Shown here: positions 46,924 through 60,180 of the stretch, piece after piece
Numbering within the stretch: the first letter of the stretch is position 1
How the letters are laid out: each line of letters opens with the position of its first letter
Assembly: GCF_910592395.1 (NCBI RefSeq)
Contig: NC_088308.1
Span: forward strand, 19,731,501 to 19,795,500
Direction of reading: 5' to 3'
From: Lineus longissimus
Taxonomy: Eukaryota; Nemertea; Pilidiophora; Heteronemertea; Lineidae
Length of the DNA: 64,000 nt
Notes under the pieces: model-generated
Database searches by the model: none
Told to the model about the DNA's origin: nothing
What the model saw: only the letters and a program-made list of their open reading frames with translations
Position numbers and translations under genes: made by a program

Positions 46924-49900
46924 AAAATGTGACGGTCCATGGTGCTTAATTGGAAGTATGCAATTCTGCCTATTCCTGGAGAATGTTTCAGTGTTGGATG
47001 ATTTGGCTTGGTGATGTTTATCTCTTCCAAGTCGAGTTATGAAAGTATAAAGAGATTGCTTGAAACTTTTCCTCGAATGTGTACCATGCTACATCAGTTG
47101 ATTTATCTTGTCGATAAGTTCGAACCTCGGATAAGTTTACAGCTGTGTATCATTCCTTTACACAGGACACCAAGTATCCAATGCAACCAATTTGTTCTAA
47201 CTGTAATAATTATTGTAAATAATAGTTACTGAAAATACAATTGTGTCGGATGTGAAGTAATAACGGGTCTTTGGATAGAATTGGTTGGCATTGGTGGGTA
47301 ACTTATTGTGTATAAAGGTTCATATTTTATTGTATGCTACAGAATTGCATATTTTCCTACCCTTTTTAGTTCTGTGTTCAGAGTCAAATTTGTGTAAAAT
47401 ATAACAACCGGCTTGTTACTTTGGTGTATTCAGGTCGCTATTGAAAGAAGGTAAGAGCTCTGAAGCAAATCATATGCTATAAAAGGTGAATAAAGGTGGT
47501 ACTTTTCCATGTTGTACCTTCTAAATTGTTTTAAAAAATGAAAGTAAAATGTGATTTTGGTAGAACAGCAAAATTTATTTAAACAGATGAATTGTCAACT
47601 AAGTTCTATGCAAATTACAGTGTAATAATCCTGACTTTCAATCGTGTTTGCTTTACCTCGCTTCCTCCAGAGCGCATCTTTAAAAACGACGAGTTACAGC
47701 ATAATGATGAGAATCTTGATCCTATTTACCACCTCCTTGAACAGTGTTACCACATCTGCATGTCGTTCAAAGCAAAAAATATGCCTGAAAGTCTAGTTCA
47801 TAATTTATGAGAATCATTTCAGGAAGTTGAGGCCTTAATTTTTTAGCATTGTCATCCAAGTCAGTGTTAGCATTCGTGGGGATAGAGAGACTGAGCTCGA
47901 GGTGGGGAGACATTGGGGTCCTCTGTTGTTGTAATGTGGGTGTGGGTTCAACGAACTGGACAGCTCTATCCAGACTTTGCTGGCAATTTCATTTGGAGCG
48001 CAGGTTGATGGTTCGTTGCTAGATATTTATGTAAATTTCTCTAAGACATGCTAACACTGTGATAATCTTGGTAGGTGCGAATTTTGAGAGATCAAATATT
48101 TTCTTATTTTCTATGGATTTGCATTTACTGACAAGAGTGATGTCAACATTGGGCTGGCTAGTACCGAATGTGAGGCTTGTGCAGAAAAATAATGATTGCA
48201 CATGCTTTGCCAGTCGGCTTAGTTGATAGTATTTCAATGAACCACACCTGCAAGTATCTTTATTTCCTGCACTCAGTTGTGTTGGTAGTATATTGTCCTG
48301 TGTCAATGTTCTTTGTTTTATTGCTTTATGGTTATTATATATTTATAAGAGCACATGGACTCCAATGCCCTGACACTTTATTTCATTGCTTAAGTCATTG
48401 AAATGATTCATATGCATGGTGAAATCCAAAATACGATTGGCTCCATTTTGACGCATTCTGTGAGATAAATGTACCGACTAAACGTGGCTAAGTAATCATC
48501 GTCGAAGTGAGGTGGGATGAATACACAGGGTAAATGTACAAGCGGCATGGTTTAGAATGTGAAAGTACATTTGTGTGTCCGTACTAGCTAGCTATTCATG
48601 GGGATAGTGCTATTTATATCTCTCAAAATAACATTGATTACTTGTCGTTTCAAGGCCTGCAAGTCCTGTTCTGTGTTTCTGTGAATAGTACTTCTGTTTC
48701 ACTCTCATCATGTGCATTGTATAGTTTTTTGCATTTATAATGCTAGTACATGTGGAACTGAGAGCAAGTAAATCTGGACTTCTCCATTACTGCCACCATC
48801 TTGCACTCATTACCGATATTTATTGGTCACAATTGATCATTGTTCATTGCTGTTTGTAACGAGATGCTTGCTTTACTCTAATCATGTATGAAGTATTTGG
48901 AGAAATGCGGAACTGCAACTGTTGTAAATGTCAAGGGTTATGGACTGAATGGTTCAACTTGCAGTTCCTGTTGATCCAGAGGGAAAAGAGCAGAATTAAA
49001 ATAAGATTGAATTGTGCCAACCATGAGAAAATCTGTCCAGTGAACTGATAGGTACATCGACAACATCTTTGGTAGTGATGGTTGAAAATTGTAACATCCA
49101 TAACCAGATATCAGGTAAACTGCAGTGGTCTCCAGTTTTTCTCGTGGGATGGTCCGTATTCAAGTGTGTTCGGTCGTGATAAGAGTACTTAGTTGTATAT
49201 TTCGTGTGTATAGCCAGCCAAACATGAACCAGTACCAGCCAATGCAGAGTGATAAAACCTCATGCTCGCACTCCTGTTTTCAAATTTTAATTGTTGAATT
49301 GGTGGCTGGGTTCATTTGTTGGCATTTCCGTTTCCGCAACACTCAAGTTTTATAGAATCATTGTATGTATTGCAAATAAACTCATTCATTACGAGATGGC
49401 TGTGTCGTATACAGGAATTCATTTGAAATAAGTTTCCTTATTGGGTCCAAAAAACGAGTGGACACAGTATGCTTCCGCTTGGTACTGGATGAGTTTAGCT
49501 CAAAACTACTGGCTAAATGTGCTGTAAATGAGGTTACCATTACTACTTTGCCTGTTACATTTAAAATAGGTATGGTTGTTTCAGAAATAATGCCAAATGG
49601 TATTTAATAAAACATCTTTCAGAAGGTGATTCCTTTTGATTAATTGTACATACATGTGGGGCATGAAATTAACTTCTTGCTCATGCCATTTCATTTTGCT
49701 TATATTTGATTTGGTGTTATAAATCCACTTTCTGTTAATAAGTAATAACTCTGCCAAACATACTATCAGCTTATCATCAAATACCACCAGCTGAAGTTAA
49801 TTTCTTGCCCTTGAATTGTAAGAATAAACTCCCAAGATGTTTCAGAAAGAACCTCCTGTGATTAATTCTTGGCTGCCTGCTTCAACGCTTATTCTGTATA

Positions 49901-52900
49901 TTGCATAAAACGGTGCTTGTGACGATCAAAATGCTGTCGATGCGATTCACTTTGAATATGATATTCTTAAATTAGTTTTTGGCCGCAGTGTTTCTTGGGA
50001 GGTAAAATATTGAACGAGTGAAGATGTAGGCAGCCATGTTGGTCTGTTTGTTGATACACTTTCTGTCAAGTTCAAACTGACTAAGCAAGTTGTGGGATTT
50101 GTGTTTGGTTTTTTACCGTAACTTGGTTCCTGTATCTGGGTTAAGGTAAATAGGTATTTTGAACATATTGCTTCCTAAATGAGTGATAACAAGTGATATG
50201 ATTTTAAAATTGAAATTTTTCTGCTCGAATTACTATAGCAATAGTCCTCTTCTTTTGTGATGTTACAACGGTACTACTGCAACTCACCTTAAAGGTCATT
50301 AAAATGTCGAAATGGTTTCCCATATCTGTTTCCCCCTTGCATCTTTATGACAGATTTGTTGAACTAAAAATAAAATTAAAATTTTTCCTTAGTAATGCAT
50401 GAAATGCGCTTTAACTAGTTAGCTTGAATTGTTTAAACATATCAACAATTTTGGAATCCTTGATTTAAAAAAACTAAACTGTAAAACATCTTTTTGAAGC
50501 ATCATTTCTCATTCCCTAAAGCTCTTGAAACCTGTTCTGCATTTCTCTTTTAAACTCTTCCTGACGTTTGATTTGATAAGTCACCGACAAGTAACATAAA
50601 AATGCCCTATCCTTTTGCAAAAAAGGTTGGCTGTTAAGTTTTCCAGTGGTGATTCAATAAAATATGTAGACTCGCCAGAATCCTTTGTCCAATGTAATAT
50701 ATTTGGGTGAAGTGAAATAAAAATCCTTCTACCTGCACAAATGACTCAAGGTTGTGTCTGATACCATGTAATCACCACTGTGGTTTCTACATGTATAGGT
50801 AGAACAGGTTTCATCTGCATACCAGAGGTCGAGTAGAAGTCTTTCATTGTATAGTTTGCTCATTTTCATTCGCATTCAAATCCACAAGGAATTGTATTCA
50901 TTATTCTTCATCGAACTAATCACATTTGTAAATAGTTTTGCATGACCCTGTGGTCTTGTTTCATATGTAGGATTTTTATACAAGGCAAAAAAAATTGGAA
51001 TAATTTGATCTGATTCTGTTGGTTGAGTCCACTTATCTTGTAGCCTCCTGCACACTCTTGGAGGGTGTGGGTTACTTTTAAACAATAAGATAAAATAGTC
51101 TTCTTTCAGAAGGCACCTGTTGCATTAAAGCAATTGAAACCAAAAGTGATGTGAGTATTACCCTCCACGGGTGTAGCTTAATTGTAGGCCAAAACTGAGG
51201 CAGCAGTCAAGGTTTTGGGAGGATGTCATGAAAATGTTCAGGTTAGCTAAGACTTTTCAGTGTTGTTAACTTTAATCTGCATTGGAGAACAAAAAATATC
51301 AAACATTGGGCCAGAACAGTACTTAATTTCTTTTTCAACGCCTCTCTGTGCTGATGAAAGACTTTTGGTGCATGTCTGGCATTGTTACCAATTATCTGAG
51401 AGGTGCATCTTGGTCTCCATGATTAGAAATGATCATCTCATTGTGTTGACATCAAGATATTGTCCTCAAAGGGTTTCAAATATTTCCATTTAAAGTCTAA
51501 GCCAGTTCAAGAGTTGAGTAACTACTAAAGTTGATGTTTATGAACTACATTTAATGCCTGATATCAAAAAAGGAGGCCCAGATCAACCCAGATTTTCATG
51601 AAGATTATTCATCATTGTAAAATTATTGTGTGCTACTGCTGTGGTAATCATACTGTGTTGGCATTAAATGTTGTGAACAAGTCTGCCAACATGCAGTCGT
51701 GGACAAGAGAATGAAATCCTTTTGCAACCCTGAAGCACTGTATAAAGTAGTATGAAGTACACATTTGGTTCTGACCAACTTTGTGTTGGAAGTATGGTCA
51801 ATCTATGCTGAAATTAATCGTTTTTAAAATGGAAAGTACATTTGCTAAAATTCTGGGCTGCCAAAGTAAATGGATAACAGTATGTGGACATGATCGTAGC
51901 TGTATAATCAAGATCACCACATCATACCATTATAAATGTTTCTATTGATAACTCGGCCTCTATTTCTTGGTTATGGTGCTGCTTTTAGTTGAACGCGAAA
52001 CTTTTGAGAATGGTCATAGATACATGCATTACTTAATTTTCATACAAGAGGCTGTTCTCTAAGTTTCTCATTCAGCTTAGATTGGCTCATATTCACCACT
52101 TTCTGGCAAAGCACCGCTGCCTTCAGTTGGAAGGAAAGGATTACCAGAAGTGTCAATTCATGAGCTTGATTGCTCTGCTGTATTCGTGAGTGGTTACTGA
52201 TGCAGTTTAGAAAGCGTCATTAAGTAATGGTGTAGTTTCCCACCAAAAGTTGTTTATAGTGAATTAAACAAGTGTTCGAAATCTTTTCATGTCCCTTTCT
52301 TTTCTAGTGCGTAGTTTTCCTATTAGATGAGTTGTATCTGACATACAAAATGTTAGATAGATTGGGTTATAAAATTGTCAAGTCTTGTGATCAAAAATTT
52401 GTAAATGATTTAGTCTGAGACAGAGCCATTGTTGTTTTGCTATAGTTTGGTTGAAATTGAAGAAGAAAAAACCCATGAATTTGCACCAGGTGACAAAATG
52501 TGGAGATCGCCTGCCTTTGAACAATGGCATTAGTTCGATTGGTCCAAAGGTAAACAAGTAAGAGGAGTTCTCCAGGTTTTTTTCTTAGTGTTTCTTGAGG
52601 GTATGGCTTGGATTACTGTAATGGTACAAAATTAGGCAGCATTTTCTCAGCACATGGGCCCTTCAGTGTTTGCATGGATGGTGGCATGAAGTTGCAGTGC
52701 ATAATCCCAAGTTCATTTTCCAACTGGAGTATTTTGACATGTCATGTTTGTCACAGCAGTCCAGAAAATTATTCAAAATACAACCTTTCATATTGACGTA
52801 GTGCATTGAGTGAACAGGATAAACTCTCTTTGCTGTCTTTCCTTGGAATGGGAATGCTAGATTAATGGAACATTGTTAGGTAAACACAGCCAACAGTGTC

Positions 52901-53790
52901 ATCATCCTAGTGTATATTGGTCAATTCTGTGTCGCATCAGTTCATCAAGTTTCGTACTTTCACACAAAGTTAAAACATGACATTTTTCATATGTTCATCA
53001 TTGTTATTTCATTCAAATCATGTAACAGATCCTATTCAGGGGAACATAGACCAGGCGAAACAGTGAAAAATTCTCTGAATCTACTTAGCGCATTGATCTG
53101 GAGGAACGGTCCTTGGTTTTTGAGCTACTCTGGTCTGATGTCTGCGCCATACTGATTAGCTAGAACTGCTGTACATTCATAATGCATTTGTGTACACGTA
53201 TGTGTCGTCTCACTTCACCAGTGGTACTGTCATGTAGTTGTGGATTCAAATCGTGTGGAGCATTGTAATTTGTATAATAACATCGACTTTGGGAAAAAAA
53301 ACAGTGTTCAGCTTCATGGCATGTCCACAATTTGAGCCAATGTTAGCTTGAATTGTACTTGTACTCTACAGTGCCCAGCAGTTGTGGCTTGAAGGTCAAA
53401 ATTCATCAAACCCAGGCCGCTTAGAATAGTGTCAATTGCCTTACATATTTACAATTTCTCTCCATGTTAACTTGAGCCAAAGTACCTGTACATCATCTTC
53501 ATGATGTAGAGCTATCCTGGATCAAGCTATTGTGGACAGATGTTACAGTGAGTTCTCCCTCCTTAGTAATATTATTTGTAGTAAGAAGAAATATTGTATT
53601 TGTCTGGCTGCACATGTTTTGAAAATAAAAATTCCTAGTAATTTTTTTCTCTAAAAAGTATTGTTTGTACATTCCTTGAGATTGTGAAGTCTGGCATCTG
53701 GTAAATGAACTTGTTTTGCCAGCAGAGCAACGATGGCAACAGAGTAACTAATGGTGTGTTTTGGACCAGTTTATGGACTTAGGTTGGTTC
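46924..53790 (+). other. G3BP 3' UTR and gene-free DNA
   Basis: No ORF above about 95 codons and none with a recognisable domain. AATAAA at 47489-47494, followed by a GT-rich stretch, is the first good poly(A) site (3' UTR of about 570 nt). Further AATAAA hexamers (for example near 49375) allow longer forms. I see no RNA gene or transposon coding sequence in the remaining roughly 6 kb. Confidence 0.35.
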
Positions 53791-53793
53791 TAA

Positions 53794-54072
53794 CCACCTT
53801 CAGCGCCGAACCATGTAGATCTACGTGGCCCAAATCCCCCTCCCCTTTGAGCTGGTTTATATCAGAGTCTCGTTGACTTTATGAAACTACGCCATCGCCA
53901 TCTTCAGGGCAAGGTAGGAACTGAAAAGATCATTTGGTCTTTTCAGTTCCTACTTTGCCCTGAAGATGGCGATGGCGTAGTTCTTTCATGAAGTCCATGA
54001 GACTCCGATAACCAGTTCAAAGAGGGGTGATTTGGGCAACGCAGATCTACGTGGTTCGGCGCTGAAGGTGTT
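53794..54072. mobile_element. Palindromic foldback (MITE-like) element
   Basis: Two arms of about 135 bp are imperfect reverse complements: ACCTTCAGCGCCGAACC at the left end and GGTTCGGCGCTGAAGGT at the right, meeting at GAACTGAAAAGATC...CTTTTCAGTTC near 53933. There is almost no loop. Noncoding, between G3BP and the 3' end of SPARC, which are convergent. Confidence 0.78.
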
Positions 54073-54394
54073 GAGGAGACACATTTTCCTTCTGCAACAG
54101 TTGTTGGAGGTATTGAACCTAGGGGCTTAAGCATGATATTCGTTATCCAATCGCCATACCCATTACACTTCTGTAAGATTGTGCAAGTCACTTTTAGTTC
54201 AGTTGACGTCTCCTTAGCTTCAATGAGGCCTGCAACAGACTCATGGGTGCCATGTACCCATTCACAGGTTTTGCCATGCCAGAGAGCTTCCACATTGAGT
54301 TTGATGGCTGACAGATTCTCTTCCACTTCATTTTGATATTCTTTTCGGGACTTCAGAGCCAACCACCATTAATTCAACAAGTCTGAAGGTGTGC

Positions 54395-55428
54395 TTTATT
54401 GTTTTTATTCGAGGAGGAAAGAACCTCTATTCACTGTACAGGATTGATTTGTTAAAAAATGTTATTCTGACTCTCGACACAATCATCTTGAACCATGTTC
54501 TCACTTAAAATATTTGTAGACATCATTTTGAAATCTTATCAAGTGCAACCAATCTGAGTTTCAGAAATCTGATTATGTGTGAGAGATCACAAATTGAACA
54601 GTTTCAATACATTCAATCTGGATTCATAGTAATGCTTGCCCCTCAAAACAACATAAGCACTCCATGCTTTAAATACAGGCTGCTATGGACATCGAGGTGC
54701 AATTATATTGATATTCATGAGCGTGCTGTGACCTCTCTAAACTGAGGACATAAAAATAAAGAGAAAAAAATGAAATGTGAGTTCTTGAATAGTGTTTTAA
54801 TGCTGTACACTGTTCTGTTGAATCCAGTTTTAAAATGACAAAATAATTGAAGTTTATGAACATTTAGCACCATATTGCGTTGTGATTTTCAAATTAAAAT
54901 TCATATTGAGGAAATTTACAAAATGTAGCACCAATTCTGTCTGCACCCAGGCTGTTCCATTACATATATGTATACATTTTGGATGAAAAAATCCTTTTCA
55001 AGAATCTGAAATGTGAATGACTTCATCATAGCACAAATTTTGAAATGAAATTAGATCAGAAGTACTGTTTTTGATACAAATTTTGAGAATTATTATATAT
55101 AACAAGCAATATTTTTGATACTATTGATTTGATAAAGCAGCCAATGAGGGCATAATATGACTTGATTAAGGATTAATCAAACTTCCATTGGAACCTGTAT
55201 CTCTCTATAGGCGGGCACTCCGCAATTCAGAAAATTGAAGTGCACCTTCAATTCCTCAGGTAAATACTATAAATCATGTACATGTATAGACATCATCAAA
55301 TCCCTCGATTGGAAAAAAAAGGAAAAGGCGGAGTTAAGTAGAAATGCAGGTCGTACAAAAATATTGTGCAAGAAATGCCACAAATCCTGTACAAATCCAA
55401 AATAGGTTAAATTCCTTCTTCAGACACC
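54395..55428 (-). other. SPARC: SPARC 3' UTR with two poly(A) signals
   Basis: Minus-strand AATAAA hexamers at 54409-54404 and 54400-54395 lie about 1 kb after the stop codon. No ORF of interest between. The 139-codon minus-strand ORF at 53943-54362 overlaps the foldback element and is probably incidental. Confidence 0.45.
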
Positions 55429-58400
55429 TTACTTCTTCTTGGCCTCTGGATTGTCTCCGTTCTCTCTGGCAAGGTCGGCACAGAGGTCAATCATTTCATC
55501 TGAAAAAAGCAAAATAGATGTAATTCTCAGCTACGAGTATTGTAGTCATGAAATAGATGTATCATCTCCCTGGTAGAGATCTGTGTATTGAAGGGGAACG
55601 CCGTTTGTAATTGTGGTCCAGGAAAATAAAAATACTGTTACATGCACACACAATACCGTCGTGCAGTTATTATGCATACTGATGAGCTGAAACTTTCTCC
55701 ATATTTGCTTTTGTGCTATTAGGGAAAAAATAATTTCAAGAACTGAAATATATCTGAAGAATGATGCAAAGGCAAACTTACCACCTTCCAAACCGAGACA
55801 CTTCTGCCACTCAGAATATGCCAACACCTTGTCGCCACTTGTGTCGCAACCGAGGATGAACTTGGATGCACAAGATTCCAAGGGCTGGAGCTGGGCTGTG
55901 AAGATCAAACTCTCATCACGGGTCACCTTACTGCAATGTGAAGAACATGTGAATTATCATTTTTTGTCAATTATTCAGTTGGGGCAATGATAAGAAATAG
56001 ACAAAAAGACTAACTTGGAACAAATTCCATGATTATTCATCCAATGGCACTGGAATTAGCTACTTTACTATGGTAGCTGGCTAGATATATCAGTCTTGCT
56101 CTCAGATGTAGTGTTCTTGAGTGCCAATAACAGTTGTTGTCAAAAATGTCTTAAAATCAATCTTTCAAGGCACACTACTCACCCATCATTGTCCGCATCA
56201 AAGTTACAGAAAAGCCACTGAGAAGAGAGCGAGTACTGACTCTCTATGTCACTGTTACGGGCCACACGGCGAGCAAGGGATAATTCAGCAAAGGTCAGCG
56301 TGCCAGCACGGGCCCTGTCATACAGAGCAAGTGGGTACCACCTAAACATACGCTCCATGAACAAGTCCATGTCATCATCCGTACACTCTTGCCTGTTCGC
56401 TAAAATGAGACAGTATACCTTTAGAATTGATTTGAGACAAGGACTGACTGGGTGCTTGAAAAACATACCATACTCCACTAAAGGCACAATTCGTTCATTA
56501 AGAATTGTCCCATAGATACCCATGCCATAACTGTAATGGGACCAGTTGCATTTACCATTCATTATGGAAAAAGGGAATGTGATTGCTCGGAAACAAATCT
56601 CATTCACCTAACAAGTCCTTGAACTAGAAAAACTATGGTATTACTCTTTGTGAAGTAAGGTATACCCAGCTTAGAAATTCTGCTGTAGGAGCTAAAATTG
56701 GTACAAATTCCCTTGCACTTTATGCTAACCTGTTGTGAAGCTTGTGATGGGCTCTCTTCCCTTGCAAAAGACAAAGTCACTGTCTCGTCAGCAACTCCGG
56801 TTTGCACTCCATGAAATGCTCACAGGAGCCGGATGTACGGGCTGACCATTTGACAGAAAAATATTGTGACGTAGGGCTACTTACCATTACAAGCTCCATA
56901 GTAGGCAAGTTCCGCATTCTTCCTTTGACTCTTCTTGCAGTCTGCATGTCCCTTCTCACAAAGGCAACGGTCACGCTCAAGGGCACATAGGCTGGGGAAT
57001 GTCTCGCCCTGGTTACTGCAACACTGGAGACAGAGAGAAGACTTTCACAGCATTTTACAGGGACTTCAAAGATATTAAAATAAACTAACAATGGTCTAAC
57101 TTTAGCACATCCTCGCTTCTGAGTCCGCTTCCTGCCTTCATTCATGGATTGATACGCACGCGCAATATCTTTTAAACATGAAGGAGTACCTACCTGGTAC
57201 CTGCTTCTGTCAGGGACAGGGTCACAGTACGTATTACAGACACACTCCCCCTTTCCATCCTTGTCATCATCCTGACATAGCTGGCCCTTCTCACAGGTTA
57301 TACCCTCACATGGATCTGCAACAAGATATCACACTTACAGAAAAAGATATACTCTATATCTTTTTCATTTCCCAGTGTTCCCTATCGACTCTAAGGACTT
57401 GGTTTCTGGACAGAAAAAGATAAAGACTCTATATCTTTTTCATTTACCAGTGTTCCCTATCGACTCTAAGGACTTGGTTTCCGGACAGAAAAAGATATAG
57501 ACTCTATATCTTTTTCATTTCCCAGTGTTCCCTATTGACTTTAAGGACTTGGTTTCCGGAGCGCATTTTCTCCTCTAAGGGGGTTGAGTGTAAGTCGAAA
57601 GATTAAGAAGACTGATTAATCATTACTTGCTGCAATATAACAGAACAGATTGGGGCAAGTATTTCAATTTTACGAACAGTTTTATGTGATTAGGGACTCC
57701 CTGCTTTGTTTAAGATGGCAGCACTGGAAAGGAATGGAGTACTTACCTACATAAGGTGGTTCTGTTGGCTGGAAATGATATTGTCAATGAATTAATGAGG
57801 AGTGAATATGATACAAGATAACTGGATGCCATTAGCAGCTGCACAACGCAGACATGTTTTTTTCTTCCCGAAATTAGAATTCTATCATCAAATTTGATTT
57901 ATTTGACCAAATCCCACTTGACAGTGCGAGACAAGAGAGTAGACCGTGCCACATATTTTTTCCTAGGTTAATTACCACATTTTCTCTGCACGTTGTTTCA
58001 CTGTAGTGACGCCCTTTACAGAGTATTTGTATTATTTTTTAGGGAAATTACCTCAGGGCTTTCTTCTACTGGAGGAGCATCTGGTAGATCTGTTGGACGA
58101 TCATCCTACAGCAGACAATATGAGATTAAGTAGGTCAGAAATTTAACAGAAATGACATGCTTTTTGACTTTGGAGTAAGACTTGAGAAAATGTTTTACAG
58201 AGGAAGATACCAAGCTGGGGATGGATATATGTCATTAAATGGAGTTGGACTATCTTCCAATGTTTGATGTTGGAATGGATGTTGAATTAGATTAAAGGAT
58301 GAATGCAGTGGCAAAAGATTAGACTTGAGGATGGATGTGGCATACACTAGAAGATTAGACTTGAGGGAAAATGTAAAATTATAAATATTTTGTGGCAGGC

Positions 58401-58561
58401 TTAATTCCTAAGATGACAGGAACTGGAGATGAGGGGTTATGCCCTTCATTAATAAAATATTGATGAGCGGTAGATCCCCGGGTATATCATTTAGATTTAC
58501 CTACCTGAGCAAAGCATCCCACTACCATGAACAGGCAGATACCACAAAATAACAGCTTCAT
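55429..58561 (-). CDS. SPARC: SPARC / osteonectin, secreted collagen- and Ca2+-binding matricellular protein
   Basis: Secreted basement-membrane protein. Eight coding exons on the minus strand: 58561-58505, 58105-58052, 57768-57747, 57315-57194, 57023-56885, 56399-56183, 55930-55782, 55499-55429; phases close to give 276 residues. The signal peptide is MKLLFCGICLFMVVGCFA, followed by a short acidic region (about 20-44), a Cys-rich follistatin-like module (from DPCEGITCEKGQLC to YYGACN) and an extracellular Ca2+-binding domain. EF-hand 1 (199-210, DADNDGKVTRDE) is a canonical 12-residue loop, unlike the one-residue-longer loop of vertebrate SPARC. EF-hand 2 (233-244, DTSGDKVLAYSE) follows. The acidic N-terminal domain is shorter than in vertebrates. 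The C-terminus is NPEAKKK. Confidence 0.95.
57337..57559. repeat. Three-copy 73-75 bp tandem repeat in SPARC intron
   Basis: Units 57337-57409, 57410-57484 and 57485-57559 each begin ACAGAAAAAGATA and end GGACTTGGTTTCYGG, with very few differences. They lie upstream of (on the minus strand) the acceptor of the follistatin-like exon 57315-57194. Confidence 0.9.
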
Positions 58562-59559
58562 TGTCTCCTACAGCTAGTTCCTAGAACAAAGAAGCACAAA
58601 ACAAAACTCCTTGATCACTAAATCGTCAATTCAAACAGGATACAGTAAACGCTAATCAGGCTAATAAGAAGAACAATAACCAACTACGACGTGGCTATGA
58701 AACTTTCTACGTGGCTTAGATTTATTAACCCCTTCTCCATCCTCCTAAGAAATAAACTTGCACTCCTGAAACCTCCCAAAGTTGGTGTTTCACAATTCCC
58801 TAGCATATGTATTTCTGTTACAGCCAGTAACCCCCTGAAAAATCACAAAATATTAATAGAATTATAATACCCACCTACTCCGAATATTCCTTGACGGCAC
58901 TGGTGAGGTGCGGACACAACTGTACCAGTCAAACTACAGAATCTCTTCTGTATAATTATGGTTGCAAATGCCCAGGCTTTTTTCAACTGCGGAGATAGGT
59001 CATAAAATGTCTAAGAGATGGAGATAATTAACTGGGGTCATGAAAGAAGTATGCCACGTAGTCATTAACCATTAACATACAATGGAGCAATGAAATGTAC
59101 AGCAGTAGGCGTTAACCCCTTGTGCAGTTTGATGTCTTTGACACTGTAACAAAAGTTCTCCTCAGTGCGGCTGAACCTACTCCAGGAACTTTCCTTATGA
59201 GATTTTCCTGGCGAAGCACCTGTTTTGGTGGCTTCTATACCCGAAGTGGCTGTAAATCTCTCAGGGGCAAGCAGGGCCATGATATATTTACAGTCGGGTC
59301 CCTGCCCCTGTGTTTCAGCAAAAAATCTGGAAAGGTATGGCAGAAGCGGGCTGTCTAAAAATGGCAGGGTTTCATCGCCCTGCTTTAAATTTAAAAGTGC
59401 CTTGGCCACTGGTGAAAGGCAGGGGACCATAAAACGGCGACACAGGGATGGGAGAATAAACCATAGTTGGTTAACCAGCAAAATACCCATCACAGATTGC
59501 ATATGCACCTAGTATATGTCAACCATAACCAGGCTTACTGCAATGCCCAGTAGTTAGGC

Positions 59560-60180
59560 GCCAGTCATGAACGTGGCCTCTTGTCAGGACATATTCATGG
59601 GAGTCTATACCCAGAGGGTCGCAAATGTCTTTTGGCAAATGCAACCGCAAGGTCTCGAAAACAGACCACCAGACATGACAGTTGTTCAAAATCAGGAGAC
59701 AGTGTTCGGTGGACAGCCAGTCCTTTGCATTATGCGATGAAGATATGCAACATGGCTGGAACAGTTGGGGAGACTTGATAACATGAAGGTGGGTTGTGAC
59801 TTGCTCGACAGTAGCAGTCGTCAACGTGGCCCTGCCCCAAGTGCATAATCATGGGAGAGCAGTGTTGTTCACGAGTCTATACCCAGAGGGTCGCAAGTGT
59901 ATTTTGGTCTTTTGGTATATAGGTGCAACGGAAGGTCTTGAAAACGACCACCTAGCATCATTTATAAATAAACAGGAGACCGTGTTCGGTGGACAATTGT
60001 CTACTGGTGACAGCCAGTCTTCTGCATTAAGGGACAGTTTGGGGACTTGGTTAAAACAGCAGACAAGTTGTGACATCCATGGCAGCAGTTGTGGGAGAAG
60101 TAGTCCGCAGGAGTCTTTATCAGACAAAGGGTTGCCAATGTCTTTTGGCAGAGATGCAACGATAAAATATACGGTGTAGA
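59560..60180. repeat. Imperfect direct duplication, noncoding
   Basis: Two segments, about 59600-59800 and 59873-60100, share AGTCTATACCCAGAGGGTCG, GCAACCGCAAGGTCT or variants, GGAGACAGTGTTCGGTGGACA and GACAGCCAGTC. Small overlapping ORFs in both strands have no recognisable domain. Probably part of a dispersed repeat upstream of SPARC. Confidence 0.6.

Noticed and set aside
46796-47014. Second ORF in the RGG exon of G3BP (overlapping frame)
   Set aside because: Shadow frame created by GGT/GGA repeats.
53943-54362. 139-codon minus-strand ORF
   Set aside because: Its 3' part lies in the foldback element and the rest shows no domain; the SPARC 3' end lies here.
59065-59508. 147-codon minus-strand ORF upstream of SPARC
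   Set aside because: ORFs of similar length overlap it on the other strand; no recognised domain, no splice context. ATOX1, which lies near SPARC in human, was considered but there is no metal-binding MxCxxC motif.
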